Of a stretch of DNA of 64,000 nt, positions 37,301 through 49,984 are shown piece after piece. Made by a program: the position numbers and the translations under genes. Each line of letters starts with the position of its first letter. Within the stretch, counting starts at the first letter, position 1. The stretch spans positions 310,001 to 374,000 of the forward strand of contig JADNYJ010000002.1 of assembly GCA_015501075.1 (NCBI GenBank), read 5' to 3'. The notes under the pieces were generated by a model. That model made no database searches. It saw only the letters and a list, made by a program, of their open reading frames with translations, and had not been told where the DNA came from. The stretch is from Gymnopilus junonius (taxonomy: Eukaryota > Basidiomycota > Agaricomycetes > Agaricales > Galerinaceae).

Positions 37301-37769
37301 CTACTGCTGAAAAAAGCGGCTGAAGATAATGAGGACATCGACCAAAGGAGAATAGAGGAAGAAGGCGAAGAAGGTGTGCTTGGCCCCCAAGATTGGGCTG
37401 CATACACAGAACTAGAAGAGGTATTGCATATAGCTATTATGGTGTGCGCGTCTACTGATATTTTACCTGACAGCTGGAGGCATATGTAACTTGGTTAAAC
37501 CCAAAAGGCCATCGCGAATACACTCTAAAGGCTGCACTTACAAAGTGGTGGGTCCATATCACCGCGGGTATGCGTAAACGGGTGGCGGTAAGCCTTATTC
37601 CTGTCGTACGTCGCTTCGCAGTGCTGATGCTGCAAATCTTTAGGATCTCAATAGCAACGCCAAGCTCCCTGATGCACGTCGTAGCGCGCGTAAAACGGCA
37701 CTCGGATACGACCTTTCACGAGACCCATATATGCTATGGACAAACCGTAGAGCGGTTAATTCATCCTGA
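34338..37769 (+). CDS. ITC1: Itc1-like ISWI chromatin-remodelling subunit (WAC-DDT-WHIM)
   Basis: Large accessory subunit that links an ISWI ATPase to nucleosomes. The N-terminal WAC domain reads PVFYLDQTGEIFETYEAYAARMSFYRLKQFQCEVTGKSGLDYFQA across the first intron (shown in parts: TGEIFETYE, then YAARMSFYRLKQFQC). A charged coiled region follows (EKREREAREKLEKQRLAKEE). The DDT domain is FEAFLMAWNFLVVYG then QPLHLSVFSLDEFEHAV. WHIM-type blocks are KPLGRDRFYNRIWWFDGMG and AYVTWLNPKGHREYTLKAAL. The last exon ends ALGYDLSRDPYMLWTNRRAVNSS. Introns are about 50-60 bp, for example around 34470, 34710, 34840, 34940 and 37430. The start at 34338 (MPTCRRKRVV) has a clean context after a CT-rich leader. 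Yeast Itc1 is similar in size. Confidence 0.85.
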
Positions 37770-38172
37770 TAATGTAATTTAGCCTATCGTCACTTCAGAA
37801 AATATAAACCAACAACGTAGACTAGGCCAACGTATGTATTACTTGTTCGTCCATACCCGCGTGAGAAATAAATGTGATGACTGAAAGTTTCTGGAGGAAA
37901 GAGGAGTTTACGGAACTCTGGACTGGGAGCACTAGCGAGCCGCGACACTGATGCTAAGAAAGCCCCTTAACCTTGGCCTCAACGTACGTGAGAGTTTCTC
38001 GATTCTCGGGAGGACCTTCGAAATTCCGGAAGGGTCTGGAAGACACATTTAGACGCTAACACTATCGGACGGTTCTTTCGCCGCCTTGACGCATTTTTGG
38101 AGCTGATCAGTGGATAAAAGGGTGTCCATGTTTCATTTGAAAGAATGTGAGCTTTTCACTGAGCAAAGCGTC
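37770..38172. other. Intergenic region between Itc1-like and AVT-like genes
   Basis: 403 bp holding the Itc1-like 3' flank and the AVT-like promoter. No motif, repeat or further gene was recognised. Confidence 0.5.
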
Positions 38173-40496
38173 ATGTCCTTTCCTTCATCCTTTTACGTAG
38201 GATCTGCGTCCAGCATATCCAGTGTCAAAGACGCAATCGAGTCTTGTGAGCTAGGCTTTTTACACAGAGGAATTTCTGCTTACAGCACCTGCTCAACCAG
38301 ACCGACGGGCACAGTACCTCGTAGCTGGCTCGAATGTAGCCCCCTCACCTAATGCTTCTGATTTGGAAGGGGACACTCTCGAACGCTCGATTCTACCAGA
38401 CGAAGAAAATTTTGACTTCCAACAGGATGTAGAAACCCCTAGACCTTCTAACAACGATTCATATATAGGACCATTAGTTTGGGAGGAGGACTATGATACT
38501 GAGACAATCGAGCCAGCAATCTCGACTGCCAATCAAAGCACAGCGTATTTCCCAAGTTCCGGCACCTATGAGCGATCCAGTCACCAACCTTTTCCTTCAC
38601 CGCTCGTCGGGACTCCAACCCAAGGAGAAAATACACCGCTCTTATCAAGAAAAGTCTCGTTTTCTAGTGTCCCGGCCAAAAAAGCATCTACTCTCTCTCT
38701 GGGGGGAACTTCATATAGAGCGATTACGTCTAGTTCTACCCGGCACCTCTCTACGACCTCTGCAGTAAGTGTAAAGGAGGTCACTAGACAATATATCGGG
38801 CAGAGCACCTTTGGACAAACGGTCCGTACATATTCCTACCTGAAGAATTGATCTGATTCTTACGTTGTAGCTTTTTAATTCAATTGCGATCTTACTGGGA
38901 ATCGGTATGCTGTCGGAACCACTTGCATTTTCTTATGCTGGATGGATCGCTGGCACAATTCTAATTGTGTCTTATGGACTTGTATCATGCTATACGTAAA
39001 CCTAACTTTTCTTCGTATTCCTCCAGCGACTGACCGCTTCCACAACTTCAGTGCTAAAATCCTTGCTCGCATAATTCTATCCGACCCACGCATCCGTTCA
39101 TATTCTGACATTGGCAGGAAAGCATTTGGGCCAAAGGCAACACCCATTATCAGCATGATGTTCTGTCTGGAGCTCTTTACTGTTGGGTCTGTTTCGTCCA
39201 TGCTGTTGTGTACGAATGCATTCAGCTCATAAGCTTCGTTAGAGTCATTCTCGTCACCCTATACGGAGATTCTTTGCACTCTCTTATACCCACCTATTCA
39301 TCCAATACCTATAAAGCATGGGGCCTGCTACTGTAAACATTTTCCCTTGACTTTATATTCCTTGTTCTGACCACTTGATCCAGACTTATACCTACTGTAT
39401 TCCTACCTCTTTCCCTCCTATCGTATACATCGATATTGGGAGTTGTTTCAACAGTTTTCCTGACTCTTGTCGTTTTCATCGATGGCTTTTCCAAAAAAGA
39501 CCCTCCTGGAAGTCTGTGGAGTCCTGCTGAGACTGACATGGGGGTCAAGGGTCTCAACAAGCTGGGCATCTCTTTTGGTTTGTTCATGGCCGGAGTAAGT
39601 AAGCAATGCTAGTAGTGCATGAGTTGTATTCACCGATTTCTTCCAGTTTTCTGGGCACGCGGTCCTTCCCTCTCTTGCCCGGGATATGATGGACCCTAGT
39701 CAGTTTAACACCATGATAAACTGGGCTTTCGTATGTAAATATTGATTTGGTCGATTGCGACGAACTAATTGAAACCCATGGTTAGCTTGTTGCTACATGT
39801 ATTTACACTGCCATCGGCTATGCAGGCTACCTGATGTTCGGTAATGGCGTTAGCGACGAGGTCTGTGCTTTTGACCTGCGATTACAAGTGCTTCAGTGAC
39901 CTCTTCCACAGGTTAGCATAGATCTTCTGAAGACAGCGGGATATAACCCATTCTTAAATAACCTATGTCTTTGGATGCTTGTTTTGAATCCCTTGCAAGT
40001 ATTTGTTCAGTTGCCTCACATCCTATATAGGCTCATCAGCCGTGTAGATCAAAATTTGCACTGAGCATGTTACCCGTTCGTCATTGTTGCGTTCTTTTCC
40101 AAACGACGAGCTGATCGAGTCTAATTAGCTCAACGCAACTATCGAAATTTTGCTAGGGATAGATACATCCTTCTCATCTCCTGAAGAGCTTGTCGATAAA
40201 CCTGACGGTTTAACCATCACACCCACAAGCTCTCGATTTAGCTGGAAACGTATCCTAGGCGTTATACAACGCGTCTTTGTGACGACTTTAGCGGTCTTCG
40301 TCTCTATCTCAGTGCCAGAATTCAGCTCTTTAATGGCTTTCATTGGTTCCTTCTCAGCTTTCATGCTTTCGATTGTCGGGCAGTGATGGCGAAGGTGATG
40401 ATTGAAGGTCGGACTAGCTTAATTGATAGGACAATTATTGTTACGGGGATCTTAATGGCGGTCTGGGGAACAGTATCTGCCTTCATGTCATCCTAA
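38173..40496 (+). CDS. AVT-type vacuolar amino-acid transporter, one apparent frameshift
   Basis: Amino acid/auxin permease (AAAP, SLC32/36-like) family; yeast Avt proteins move amino acids across the vacuole membrane. A Ser/Thr-rich cytosolic N-terminus of about 230 residues ends with TRQYIGQSTFGQT. Membrane segments follow: LFNSIAILLGIGMLSEPLAF, LIVSYGLVSCYTAKILARI, MMFCLELFTVG, LYGDSLHSLIPTYS, LVVFIDGFSK, SFGLFMAGFSGHAVLPSLAR, YTAIGYAGYLMFG and VSDEVSIDLLKT. Introns include 38247-38286. Near 40380 the frame breaks: SAFMLSIVG runs into TGA, while MAKVMIEGRTSLIDRT and ILMAVWGTVSAF continue in the next frame to TAA at 40494. The family has G-P-V there, so one C appears missing. The gene is otherwise intact. 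This may be an assembly error or a real lesion. Confidence 0.85.
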
Positions 40497-40581
40497 AAAT
40501 GCATATAGGTCTCGTTACTGGATTCTATCAAACTCATCATGAAATACGCAATCCTGTGACTAATTTTTGAAGGTGTCAGCT

Positions 40582-41511
40582 CTATGCCTTGGCCACAGAA
40601 TGTGCAATGATTTTAGTTAGTTCTGGAAATATGTATCAGCAAGTTTCATATTTACATGGGACACAACACGCACGAGGAAGTTTGACACTCTCTTGGACAA
40701 CAGTGGCCTCAATCTGGTTATCAGGATTTGGTGGTATTGTCACAACTCCCGTAGAAGAATCAACGGTCCATCCGAGTTTTTGGATATAAGTAGGGAGTTC
40801 TGACTCTGGATAGTGTCAGGAACAGTAAAATGAAGACGTATTTTGATTCTTACCTGATAAATTCAAGTAAGAGCCGAGCCTTTCTGAGCTTATTCTCGTG
40901 AATGTTGCTCTGACAGCGCGAATGGCAACTGCCCTAATGGCGTTCTCAAAGCCTGCCACTTCGACAGTGTAATTATCTCTGAGGTTTTCCAGTTGGCTTG
41001 ACTGATAAATTTCCCAGAAGGCAGGGAAACGGCAGCGGAAGAGCAGATTGTGTAATCCTTTGAGGATGGGAAGGACAGTAGGAAGGGGATCGGGTTCATC
41101 GAGTTGAGCATTTATCGACCTCTCGTCTAAAAGGGATATGCAGAGGTTGAAGTCGGGTAATGGAGCTGCTGTAAGTGCCTTTATGAGAATGTTGATGACG
41201 ACGTCAGGGTTGTAAAGGTCAGGATTGAACTGGTAACTGCAGAAAAACTTCAGCCAACGCTCCAAGAAAAGCATCTTCAAGCAACATACAGCTTCAGGAT
41301 TGCCAAGTTCGCTAAGCAATCGTACTCTTCGCTTCTGATTTGGTGGTATAAATAATCTTCAAGGATTCCGACATTGGATGGATTATAGCGATCTGCAATA
41401 TCGTGAGACCTGAAAAGAGCAGTGAAATTAGAACCTATATTCACCAACTCCAGAAACGAGATTTTCTATGAGTTCAGTACGTGTCGGAGGCGTTAACCAC
41501 TCAGAGGTCAT
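40582..41511 (-). CDS. Translation initiation factor eIF3 subunit K
   Basis: eIF3k is a small PCI-family subunit of eIF3, non-essential in several fungi. The product begins MTSEWLTPPTRTELIENLV, then DIADRYNPSNVGILEDYL, EYDCLANLAILKLYQFNPDLYN (across an intron) and NILIKALTAAPLPDFNLCISL. Further blocks are LHNLLFRCRFPAFWEIY, VAGFENAIRAVAIRAVRATF, LGSYLNLSG and the C-terminal LPTYIQKLGWTVDSSTGVVT. These match the ordered eIF3k pattern, including LYQFNP and the LPxW winged-helix region. The last exon ends LTKIIAHSVAKA before TAG at 40582. It has at least four introns. It diverges from the Swd3-like gene with 113 bp between starts. The 3' end is 85 bp from the AVT-like stop. Confidence 0.9.
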
Positions 41512-41624
41512 GATGGGCAGAAACAAAAGTCGACTATAAACTTTTTTGAGCACGTGGGTACACTTTGGCATTTAGGAACGACCGATGCCATGTCGCAACT
41601 CGCAACTCCCTTGCAAACTACACA

Positions 41625-42979
<1,355 letters not shown>

Positions 42980-43305
42980 AATGTATAAGCATCAGATCAA
43001 CCTTCATCACCATCCTGGCAGTATGTAAATGCAAGCACGGGAGATGACAATGCAAGGCACAAGCGCGGCAGTGTCTTCATGAGTTGGATACCGAGAATAT
43101 CTCAATACGAGCATGACCTACCCTAGTTCCAAAACGTTCCATACTCTGTGATATTTAGAGAGGTGTTGAAATGCGCCTTAAAGCATAAATAGACGATGTG
43201 AAGCGATTTTTTTTTGCATGGAGGCCAAAGACATATACACGTGTTCCACCAGACGGGCGCGCTAATTCACACTTAAAAAACAAAAGCGACGCGCATTCGA
43301 AGAGA
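42980..43305. other. Intergenic region between convergent Swd3-like and HYPK-like genes
   Basis: 326 bp of 3' flanks. No gene, repeat or RNA structure was recognised. Confidence 0.5.
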
Positions 43306-43777
43306 TTATTGAGGAGTTGCGACCAAGGCTCTGAGGGCCTTTCCCAGGTCTGCATCATTCGCAGCCAATATCTTTTCTGCTTGACTTCGTGAGACTTCGA
43401 ATTCATGTACCTAAGTTCAAAATCATGAGAGAACATCATGCATAACGAGAACCGATGCTTACTATGAGATCAATATCTTCACGCTTAAGGACAGGCGCAT
43501 TAGCCTCTCGCGAATGAGTAGGTGATTTGGCAGGAGGTTTATCAAGAAAGCCTCCTGAGCGAAAGGCTTCCTCCATTTTATGTTTGGAATATGAGAATCC
43601 ATCTATGTACTGAATGCGTGATCATGGGATCGCCAGGGATAAATTTCAAATGAGGGTATTTGGACGAGAAAGACGATTAATCACGACGAGAGTAAGTTGA
43701 GTGGGAAAATGCAGATAAAACGGAAGGCATACGTTCGCAATCACCTCTGACTCGAGTCTTCCATTTGAACGGGACAT
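43306..43777 (-). CDS. HYPK-like NatA regulator (UBA-like domain)
   Basis: HYPK binds the ribosome-associated N-terminal acetyltransferase NatA. The product is about 98 aa: MSRSNGRLESEVIAN, then after an intron YIDGFSYSKHKMEEAFRSGG, LDKPPAKSPTHS, VLKREDIDLI and, after a second intron, VHEFEVSRSQAEKILAANDADLGKALRALVATPQ (read in parts: EVSRSQAEKILAAN is the UBA-like core). The C-terminal D-L-E-I-S-R-A-x-A-E pattern of animal HYPK is recognisable here. The ATG at 43777 gives a short N-terminus. Sequence upstream (43800-43880) is also open in places, so an extra 5' exon is possible. The promoter is shared with polyubiquitin and is interrupted by a transposon-like insertion starting 110 bp upstream of the ATG. 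Confidence 0.7.
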
Positions 43778-43878
43778 GATCTCTAAGTAGTAGCGCTAGA
43801 CAAGATGCTATTGCTAACCTTGGTAAGGGAAACTCGCCTGTCCACCGGACCGCTTTTCCGTAGTCGCTGGTTGTGCAA

Positions 43879-43886
43879 GATGCTCT
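43879..43886 (+). repeat. Left target-site duplication GATGCTCT
   Basis: The 8-bp sequence GATGCTCT directly abuts the outer left terminal inverted repeat and recurs exactly at 44699-44706 directly after the right one. This is the footprint expected of a cut-and-paste insertion. Confidence 0.8.
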
Positions 43887-44698
43887 GGCTCACTTTCTAT
43901 AGGTGTTGGCTCACTTTCTATAGGTGTGGGCCAAATACGATATAACTGAGTTTGAAAATATAATCATGTACAAACAAAGTAACTTGGCCAAATAATGCGG
44001 CTACTTCGACATGTTCTGGGGCACGAAAGTCCGGAACCAGAGCTTAAATCAGTGAGATGAGCCTGATTCCCGAACATGGGGTAAATTTTAGAATATTTGA
44101 CCTTTTCCTTAGCTCGGGAGGCCACTCAATAAACACCACTGTACAAGGAAACTCATTAGGTCAGCGCAGTCAGGTGATGAACTGGCCCTTTTGCATACAT
44201 TCTTTCGAAGATTGGAAGGCATCTGGAGAGCTTGAAAAATAAGATAAAATTTTTAATCTGGGTAACATTTAAAGAGGATGGGGAGGGCGCGCGAAGCGCC
44301 TAGAAAAATAAATAATCCTGGTCATTTGAGGTAGATAAATAAAAAATCCACCCTGTTCTCCTCCCCACCCTGGAGTATTTGAAAGGCATCTATGCAATTC
44401 ACAGTTCTTGGTGCATATGCATATTGAGAGGGCCGCGCGAAGCGCGGTAGGAAAAAATAATGTGCTACTCGGACCTACCCAAATCAAGGACCAGATCAAT
44501 TTCGTACCTAAATGCGCGAAGCGCGCCTCGAAAAAATGGACTGCTTTCGGCCCCTGCAGATTTCATCAAATCACGGCATGCTAGATGACCTTCACCTATA
44601 TAGACACCGCGTGATTTATTTATTTCTTCCCCTTCTTCGATTTAATTTATTTAATTTAATTTAATATTAGGCAGGCCCACACCTATAGAAAGTGAGCC
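43887..44698. mobile_element. Non-autonomous inverted-repeat transposon (MITE-like), 812 bp, 8-bp TSD
   Basis: The element has terminal inverted repeats beginning GGCTCACTTTCTATAGGTGT. On the left this end occurs twice in tandem (43887 and 43908, 21 bp apart). The right end (44674-44698) is the reverse complement of 43908-43932 over 25 bp without mismatch. An identical 8-bp GATGCTCT flanks both sides. No transposase-like frame is present; the longest plus-strand frame (44057-44242) has no motif. The interior has three GC hairpins and an AT-rich tract (44630-44670). An 8-bp duplication is typical of hAT and Merlin elements. The GG-starting end leans toward Merlin, but the class is uncertain. 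Confidence 0.8.
44289..44524 (+). repeat. Three GCGC-GAA-GCGC hairpins
   Basis: The 11-bp GCGCGAAGCGC occurs at 44289-44299, 44435-44445 and 44514-44524 inside the mobile element. The middle copy extends to a perfect 6-bp stem (44433-44447). Each core is GCGAAGC, known to form an unusually stable single-stranded DNA mini-hairpin, and each is followed within a few bases by an A-rich run. Confidence 0.85.
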
Positions 44699-44706
44699 GA
44701 TGCTCT
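44699..44706 (+). repeat. Right target-site duplication GATGCTCT
   Basis: Exact copy of the 8 bp at 43879-43886, immediately outside the right terminal inverted repeat. Confidence 0.8.
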
Positions 44707-44751
44707 GCCTGTTCTGTCGGTGAAAATACTCACAAAGAGCGCTAATTATGA

Positions 44752-46422
<1,671 letters not shown>

Positions 46423-46520
46423 AGTATCGTTGGATAGGAATGCTACTTAGTCTGGATGGTCTGGCAGCATTTACCATATTCAGAGTCCTCGTATCTAGTC
46501 ATCGCCGAGTCATTGTAATA

Positions 46521-47581
46521 TTATGTATTCATAACTTCTTTATGTGATTCTGAGTTATCTGTAGTTGGCTGAGGTTTCCTTCGCCTCCTTTTCTTCTTTC
46601 TTTTCACATCATCAGGTGCGGGGCCCATATCTTGCTCGGTGTCTTCCTCATTCCCAGAATCCTCAGCTTTCCTTTTAGAACCTACAATGGCAGCATTCGT
46701 AGACGATGGCCTGACTTCCTGTGTTCGTGGTTTGGTAGTCTCGACCGTTTTCTTCTTCTTTATACTTAGAGGATTTGGGCCTTTCGGTCCCTTTCGTTTC
46801 TTTTTTGGTTGTTCTGGCTGAGCGTCAGAACCTACAAGCGCAAGGTCTGAAGAAGTCACGTGTAGCTTTTGTTCTTCATTCTGAGTGGTACGTGAATGCA
46901 GGAACTTGCTGAAATTAGAGGTACTTACCAGTGCTTTTGCTCGCAATGTAATATCGCTGGGAGGTTCGAGGACCATTACAGAGCGATTCATATGAACGAT
47001 GGGAGTGGCAGGGACAGATCGTAATTTGACTCGAAGTGGATGGGACTGTGTTGCCACTACGTATCGGTGCTTATTTTTGTCGCCTACATGATAATATGAG
47101 CGAAGTACAACTAATACGACAGAATTCCAACGGACCAACGACACTCGTGAGGCACTCGTCCCCAGGTATGGGTTCCCTGTGGTTGCATTTCCTTCGCTCA
47201 AATGTCTTTGCAAGGTCGACAGCGGGCTGCTGCGATTTCCCTTGCAAGTATAGTTCATGGATACAACACTGGGTAATCACTAAAGAACGGCATGTTTCGT
47301 TAGAAGCCATTGATAAATCTTGCCAAGTTCAGGACACGCACTTGGTTTCACATCTCCGTGCAACATTGTCTGAATCTGCTTCACGAAATCGCTCGTCTGG
47401 GACACGCCTGCTTTACACATTTCGGAGTCAACTGAAAGGCATATGTTATGAATATCTCAGATGGCATGCAAGAAGAGCCTAGACCAGGCGTACCAAGAAC
47501 TTGGTAGGGTTGTCGAAATCCGAATGACATGGAGTACAAGTGCATAAGCTTGCGGTAGGCTTTTGCTCGTTTTTGGCGCAT
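46521..47581 (-). CDS. UTP23: Utp23, PIN-like rRNA-processing protein
   Basis: Utp23 is an SSU-processome factor that helps release snR30 in 18S rRNA maturation. The N-terminus is diagnostic: MRQKRAKAYRKLMHLY, SFGFRQPYQVL. The PIN-like core continues PMITQCCIHELYLQGKSQQP, LAKTFERRKCNHREPIPGDECLTSVVG (in parts: ERRKCNH and GDECLTSVVG carry the Cys/His zinc-binding residues) and NKHRYVVATQSHPLRVKLRS, then PIVHMNRSVMVLEPPSD. The C-terminal 150 residues are Lys/Arg-rich with KKKRKGPKGPNPLSIKKKK, typical of nucleolar proteins. Introns lie near 47430-47490, 47290, 47090 and 46920. It diverges from EMC7 with 319 bp between starts, and that interval contains the palindrome array. Confidence 0.92.
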
Positions 47582-47673
47582 ATTACAGGATTTGTGAATG
47601 AAAGAGAGAAAGGAAGAGTAATTACGTATTTGGTCCTATTGATCGCTCCTGAGTCACTGCTGGCACTGAGTAG

Positions 47674-47850
47674 TGTTTCTTGAGGAAACAGTACCTGGGA
47701 AACACGTCATATGACTTTTTTTCCGCTGTTTTCTTGAGAAACACTGGTCGGCCATACCAAATTAGGCAAGGCCGAATGCTGGTTTCTGGAGAAACATCTA
47801 AAAAAAAATCAGGTGACGTGTTTCTTTCATGCTGTTTCCCAAAGAAACAG
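47674..47850. promoter_or_regulatory. Array of four TGTTTC-N4/5-GAAACA palindromes, about 53-bp period
   Basis: Four related palindromes lie in the UTP23/EMC7 divergent promoter: 47674-47690 (TGTTTC/GAAACA, loop TTGAG), 47727-47743 (TGTTTTC/GAAACA), 47781-47796 (GGTTTC/GAAACA) and 47832-47850 (CTGTTTC/GAAACAG, loop CCAAA). Start-to-start distances are 53, 54 and 51 bp, close to five helical turns. Further half-sites TGTTTC occur at 47819 and 47871. This suggests a repeated binding site on one face of the DNA. The binding protein is not known. Confidence 0.6.
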
Positions 47851-47900
47851 AGGTTGGTGCCAGCAGTGAGTGTTTCTCTCTTGAACTATTTCCTTTGTAC

Positions 47901-48914
47901 ATGGCACGGCCATTTCTTTTACTACGGATTCTGTCATGGTAGTGCAATCTCTTCTTTGTATGGCAGGCACCTGTGACCTTTTTTTTCTTGCAATAGTATC
48001 GCGCTTGCCGTCGCATTTGACATAACAGGCAAGGTATCATGGAATGACATTTGTCCCAGTACGTGTCAATATATTATACAGTTTTCTACGAAGCTTTGAA
48101 TACTTCTTTGTAAAGGTGCCACTATTCTTGGGCAAGCCAAGGCATCACTGGATGAAGGTGTTTTTACTGGCGGTATTACAGTCAATGGACAATTTACGAT
48201 GTAGGCCTTCGTCCAATTGCTGCTTCGTCTTCCACCCTTACATGGCCATAGACCTGATGTTCCTGAAGGAACCTATCTCTTGTCCATAATCTCACACGAC
48301 TTTGCTTTTGACCAGGTATGTCGACCCTTAGAAACTTCGAACTACAGCGGTCTGACAAGTCTTCATTCAGTTACGGATAGATATAACAAACTCGAGCCTG
48401 CCGAAAGTTCGACCTTACATCCCTGGCACTCCCATGAACCCGCCATCGTCCATCCTTCTTCCTTATCCTATTGTTTTGTCTGCGAAGGAAAAGGCTGATT
48501 ACTTTGTTCCTCCTGAGAGGTTCAATCTTGCGGGTATGTTCGCGAACCCAATGATGCTTCTTATGGTCGGTGTTGGGGTAATGATGTTGGCAATGCCCTA
48601 CCTCATTGTGAGTCCAAACTGAAGCTTCTCCATTACTTATTCATGGGCATTTCCAGAAAAATATGGATCCCGAAGCCCTCGAGGAGTTAAAGGAAAAGCA
48701 AGCTAAGATGGGCAGTATACAAAGCGCCTTCCAAAGTGGAGATATCAAGGCTGGGTATGGAGTGTCCAATTGTGGAGTAAAAATATTTACCTATATCAAC
48801 AGACTCTCCTCTATCATGGCCGCCGCGGAAGAACAGACAGCCAGCAACAGTACACCGACACAGGCCAACAGGGGAGGAAGCAGGACTCGAGGAAACAAGA
48901 AAACGAAGCGATGA
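47901..48914 (+). CDS. EMC7: ER membrane protein complex subunit 7 (EMC7)
   Basis: EMC7 is the luminal-domain, single-pass subunit of the EMC insertase in the ER membrane. Exon 1 encodes a signal peptide (MARPFLLLRILS, then IALAVAF after an intron). The beta-sandwich follows: DITGKVSWNDICPS, ATILGQAKASL, GGITVNGQFTIPDVPEGTYLLSI across a small intron (core VNGQFTIPDVPEGTYLL), HDFAFDQLRIDITNSS and ILLPYPIVLSAKEKADYF. The membrane anchor region is PMMLLMVGVGVMMLAMPYLI, followed by KNMDPEALEELKEKQAKM and a Lys/Arg-rich end. Introns are near 47939-47997, 48061-48116, 48210-48262, 48301-48355, 48608-48659 and 48755-48803. The tail GNKKTKR is basic. Confidence 0.88.
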
Positions 48915-49114
48915 TAGTTCCATAGTTATTGTACACTTCTAAGGATAGACATTCAATATATACAGTAGCTATGCGACTGAAAGGTTCAACTCAGAGATTC
49001 CTGGTTACGTGGGTTTTGGGCTTTGATAAGTGGAATTAGTTGCTACATTGTTAGCCAGAGGAGGATACTGAAGGGCTTTCCGAAGTATGGCATTCCTGTT
49101 TTTAATTAGGTGAG

Positions 49115-49594
49115 TCAGTGCATAGGGATACAGTACATGTAATACCGATTTCTATACAACGCCAAAACGTTATGTGCAGACTTGCGGTCTCCATACGAGG
49201 CGCTCATTGATCTGCGGATGAGATGAGGCTTGTAGTGGTTGGGAATTGAGATGATGATGACATACTGGTCATTGCTGGTCGTCTCGATGATATACATAGT
49301 GCTGTTACGAGTCCCAGTTTCATTTTCTGCTGCAGCACCTGGAGCTTCTTCGAGTTTAAGACCAGTTACTGAGAGACCTTTAGAAATGCTTTGGATAGTT
49401 GGATTCGCAGAGTGGTCAAACACCAGAACATGCTCATCAGGATGGGATGGTAGGAGAGATAAAGGAGAATCGTCTGCATAATGGTATTGGATTACTGGAT
49501 GTCCGAGCGTATTCGACAGGGCCCCAGAAGGTAGACCAGAAAGAGATGAGTGAGCGAGGAGGACGTAGAATGGCGGGTTTGAACGATCGGACAT
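49115..49594 (-). CDS. Unassigned small acidic protein
   Basis: Single-exon frame of 159 codons starting MSDRSNPPFYVLLAHSS. I do not recognise a family. Visible segments are GHPVIQYHYADDSPLSLLPSH, VLVFDHSANPTIQSISKG, LSVTGLKLEEAPGAAAENE and TMYIIETTSNDQYVIIISIP. The order strand/acidic/strand and the well-formed C-terminus suggest a small beta-rich folded protein. An upstream in-frame ATG at 49639 is possible. The frame lies head to head with the CAP-protein gene 390 bp away, and codon use resembles the neighbouring genes. A conserved fungal hypothetical protein is the best description. Confidence 0.6.
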   Translation of the reverse strand: MSDRSNPPFYVLLAHSSLSGLPSGALSNTLGHPVIQYHYADDSPLSLLPSHPDEHVLVFDHSANPTIQSISKGLSVTGLKLEEAPGAAAENETGTRNSTMYIIETTSNDQYVIIISIPNHYKPHLIRRSMSASYGDRKSAHNVLALYRNRYYMYCIPMH

Positions 49595-49984
49595 GATGGA
49601 TGCGTCTATAACGGTGGCGGTGATCCCACCAAGTCTCAAGACGCGTCGACAACTATTTACGTCTCGACTCCCAACACTAGAATGGCGACCGGTACAAAAT
49701 ACGACAAGGATGAGAGCAGATGAACTTTCTGGTCTGATTTCAGTATGTAGCTTGCAGTTTCGCGGCGGCTAAGGGCAATGTGGAAATGTGGTGGGGCAAC
49801 AGATGGTCTCGTAGCAACCCCTATGGCAACAACCTCGCGGAGTAGCGGTTCACGAACGCGCTCTTCTTTCTTGCCTGTACACGTATCCCTTCAAGAGGCG
49901 TTCGCTCTTTCTTCGGCATTTTATCCTTTCATTTCTTTCGCTCTCCCGAGCCCACATTCCTTTTATCACACTCTTTCTTCGGGC
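49595..49984. other. Divergent region between the unassigned gene and the CAP-protein gene
   Basis: 390 bp containing both 5' flanks; the right 120 bp are CT-rich, as expected for the CAP-gene 5' UTR. Nothing else was recognised. Confidence 0.5.

Noticed and set aside
44057..44242. Small frame in the mobile element as a transposase remnant
   Set aside because: 61 codons with no DDE-type or zinc-finger pattern. The element is treated as non-autonomous.
47674..47850. Palindromes as heat-shock elements or Ste12-type pheromone elements
   Set aside because: Heat-shock elements need GAA/TTC units spaced by 2 bp, here 4-5 bp. The pheromone element TGAAACA needs T before GAAACA, here A or G.
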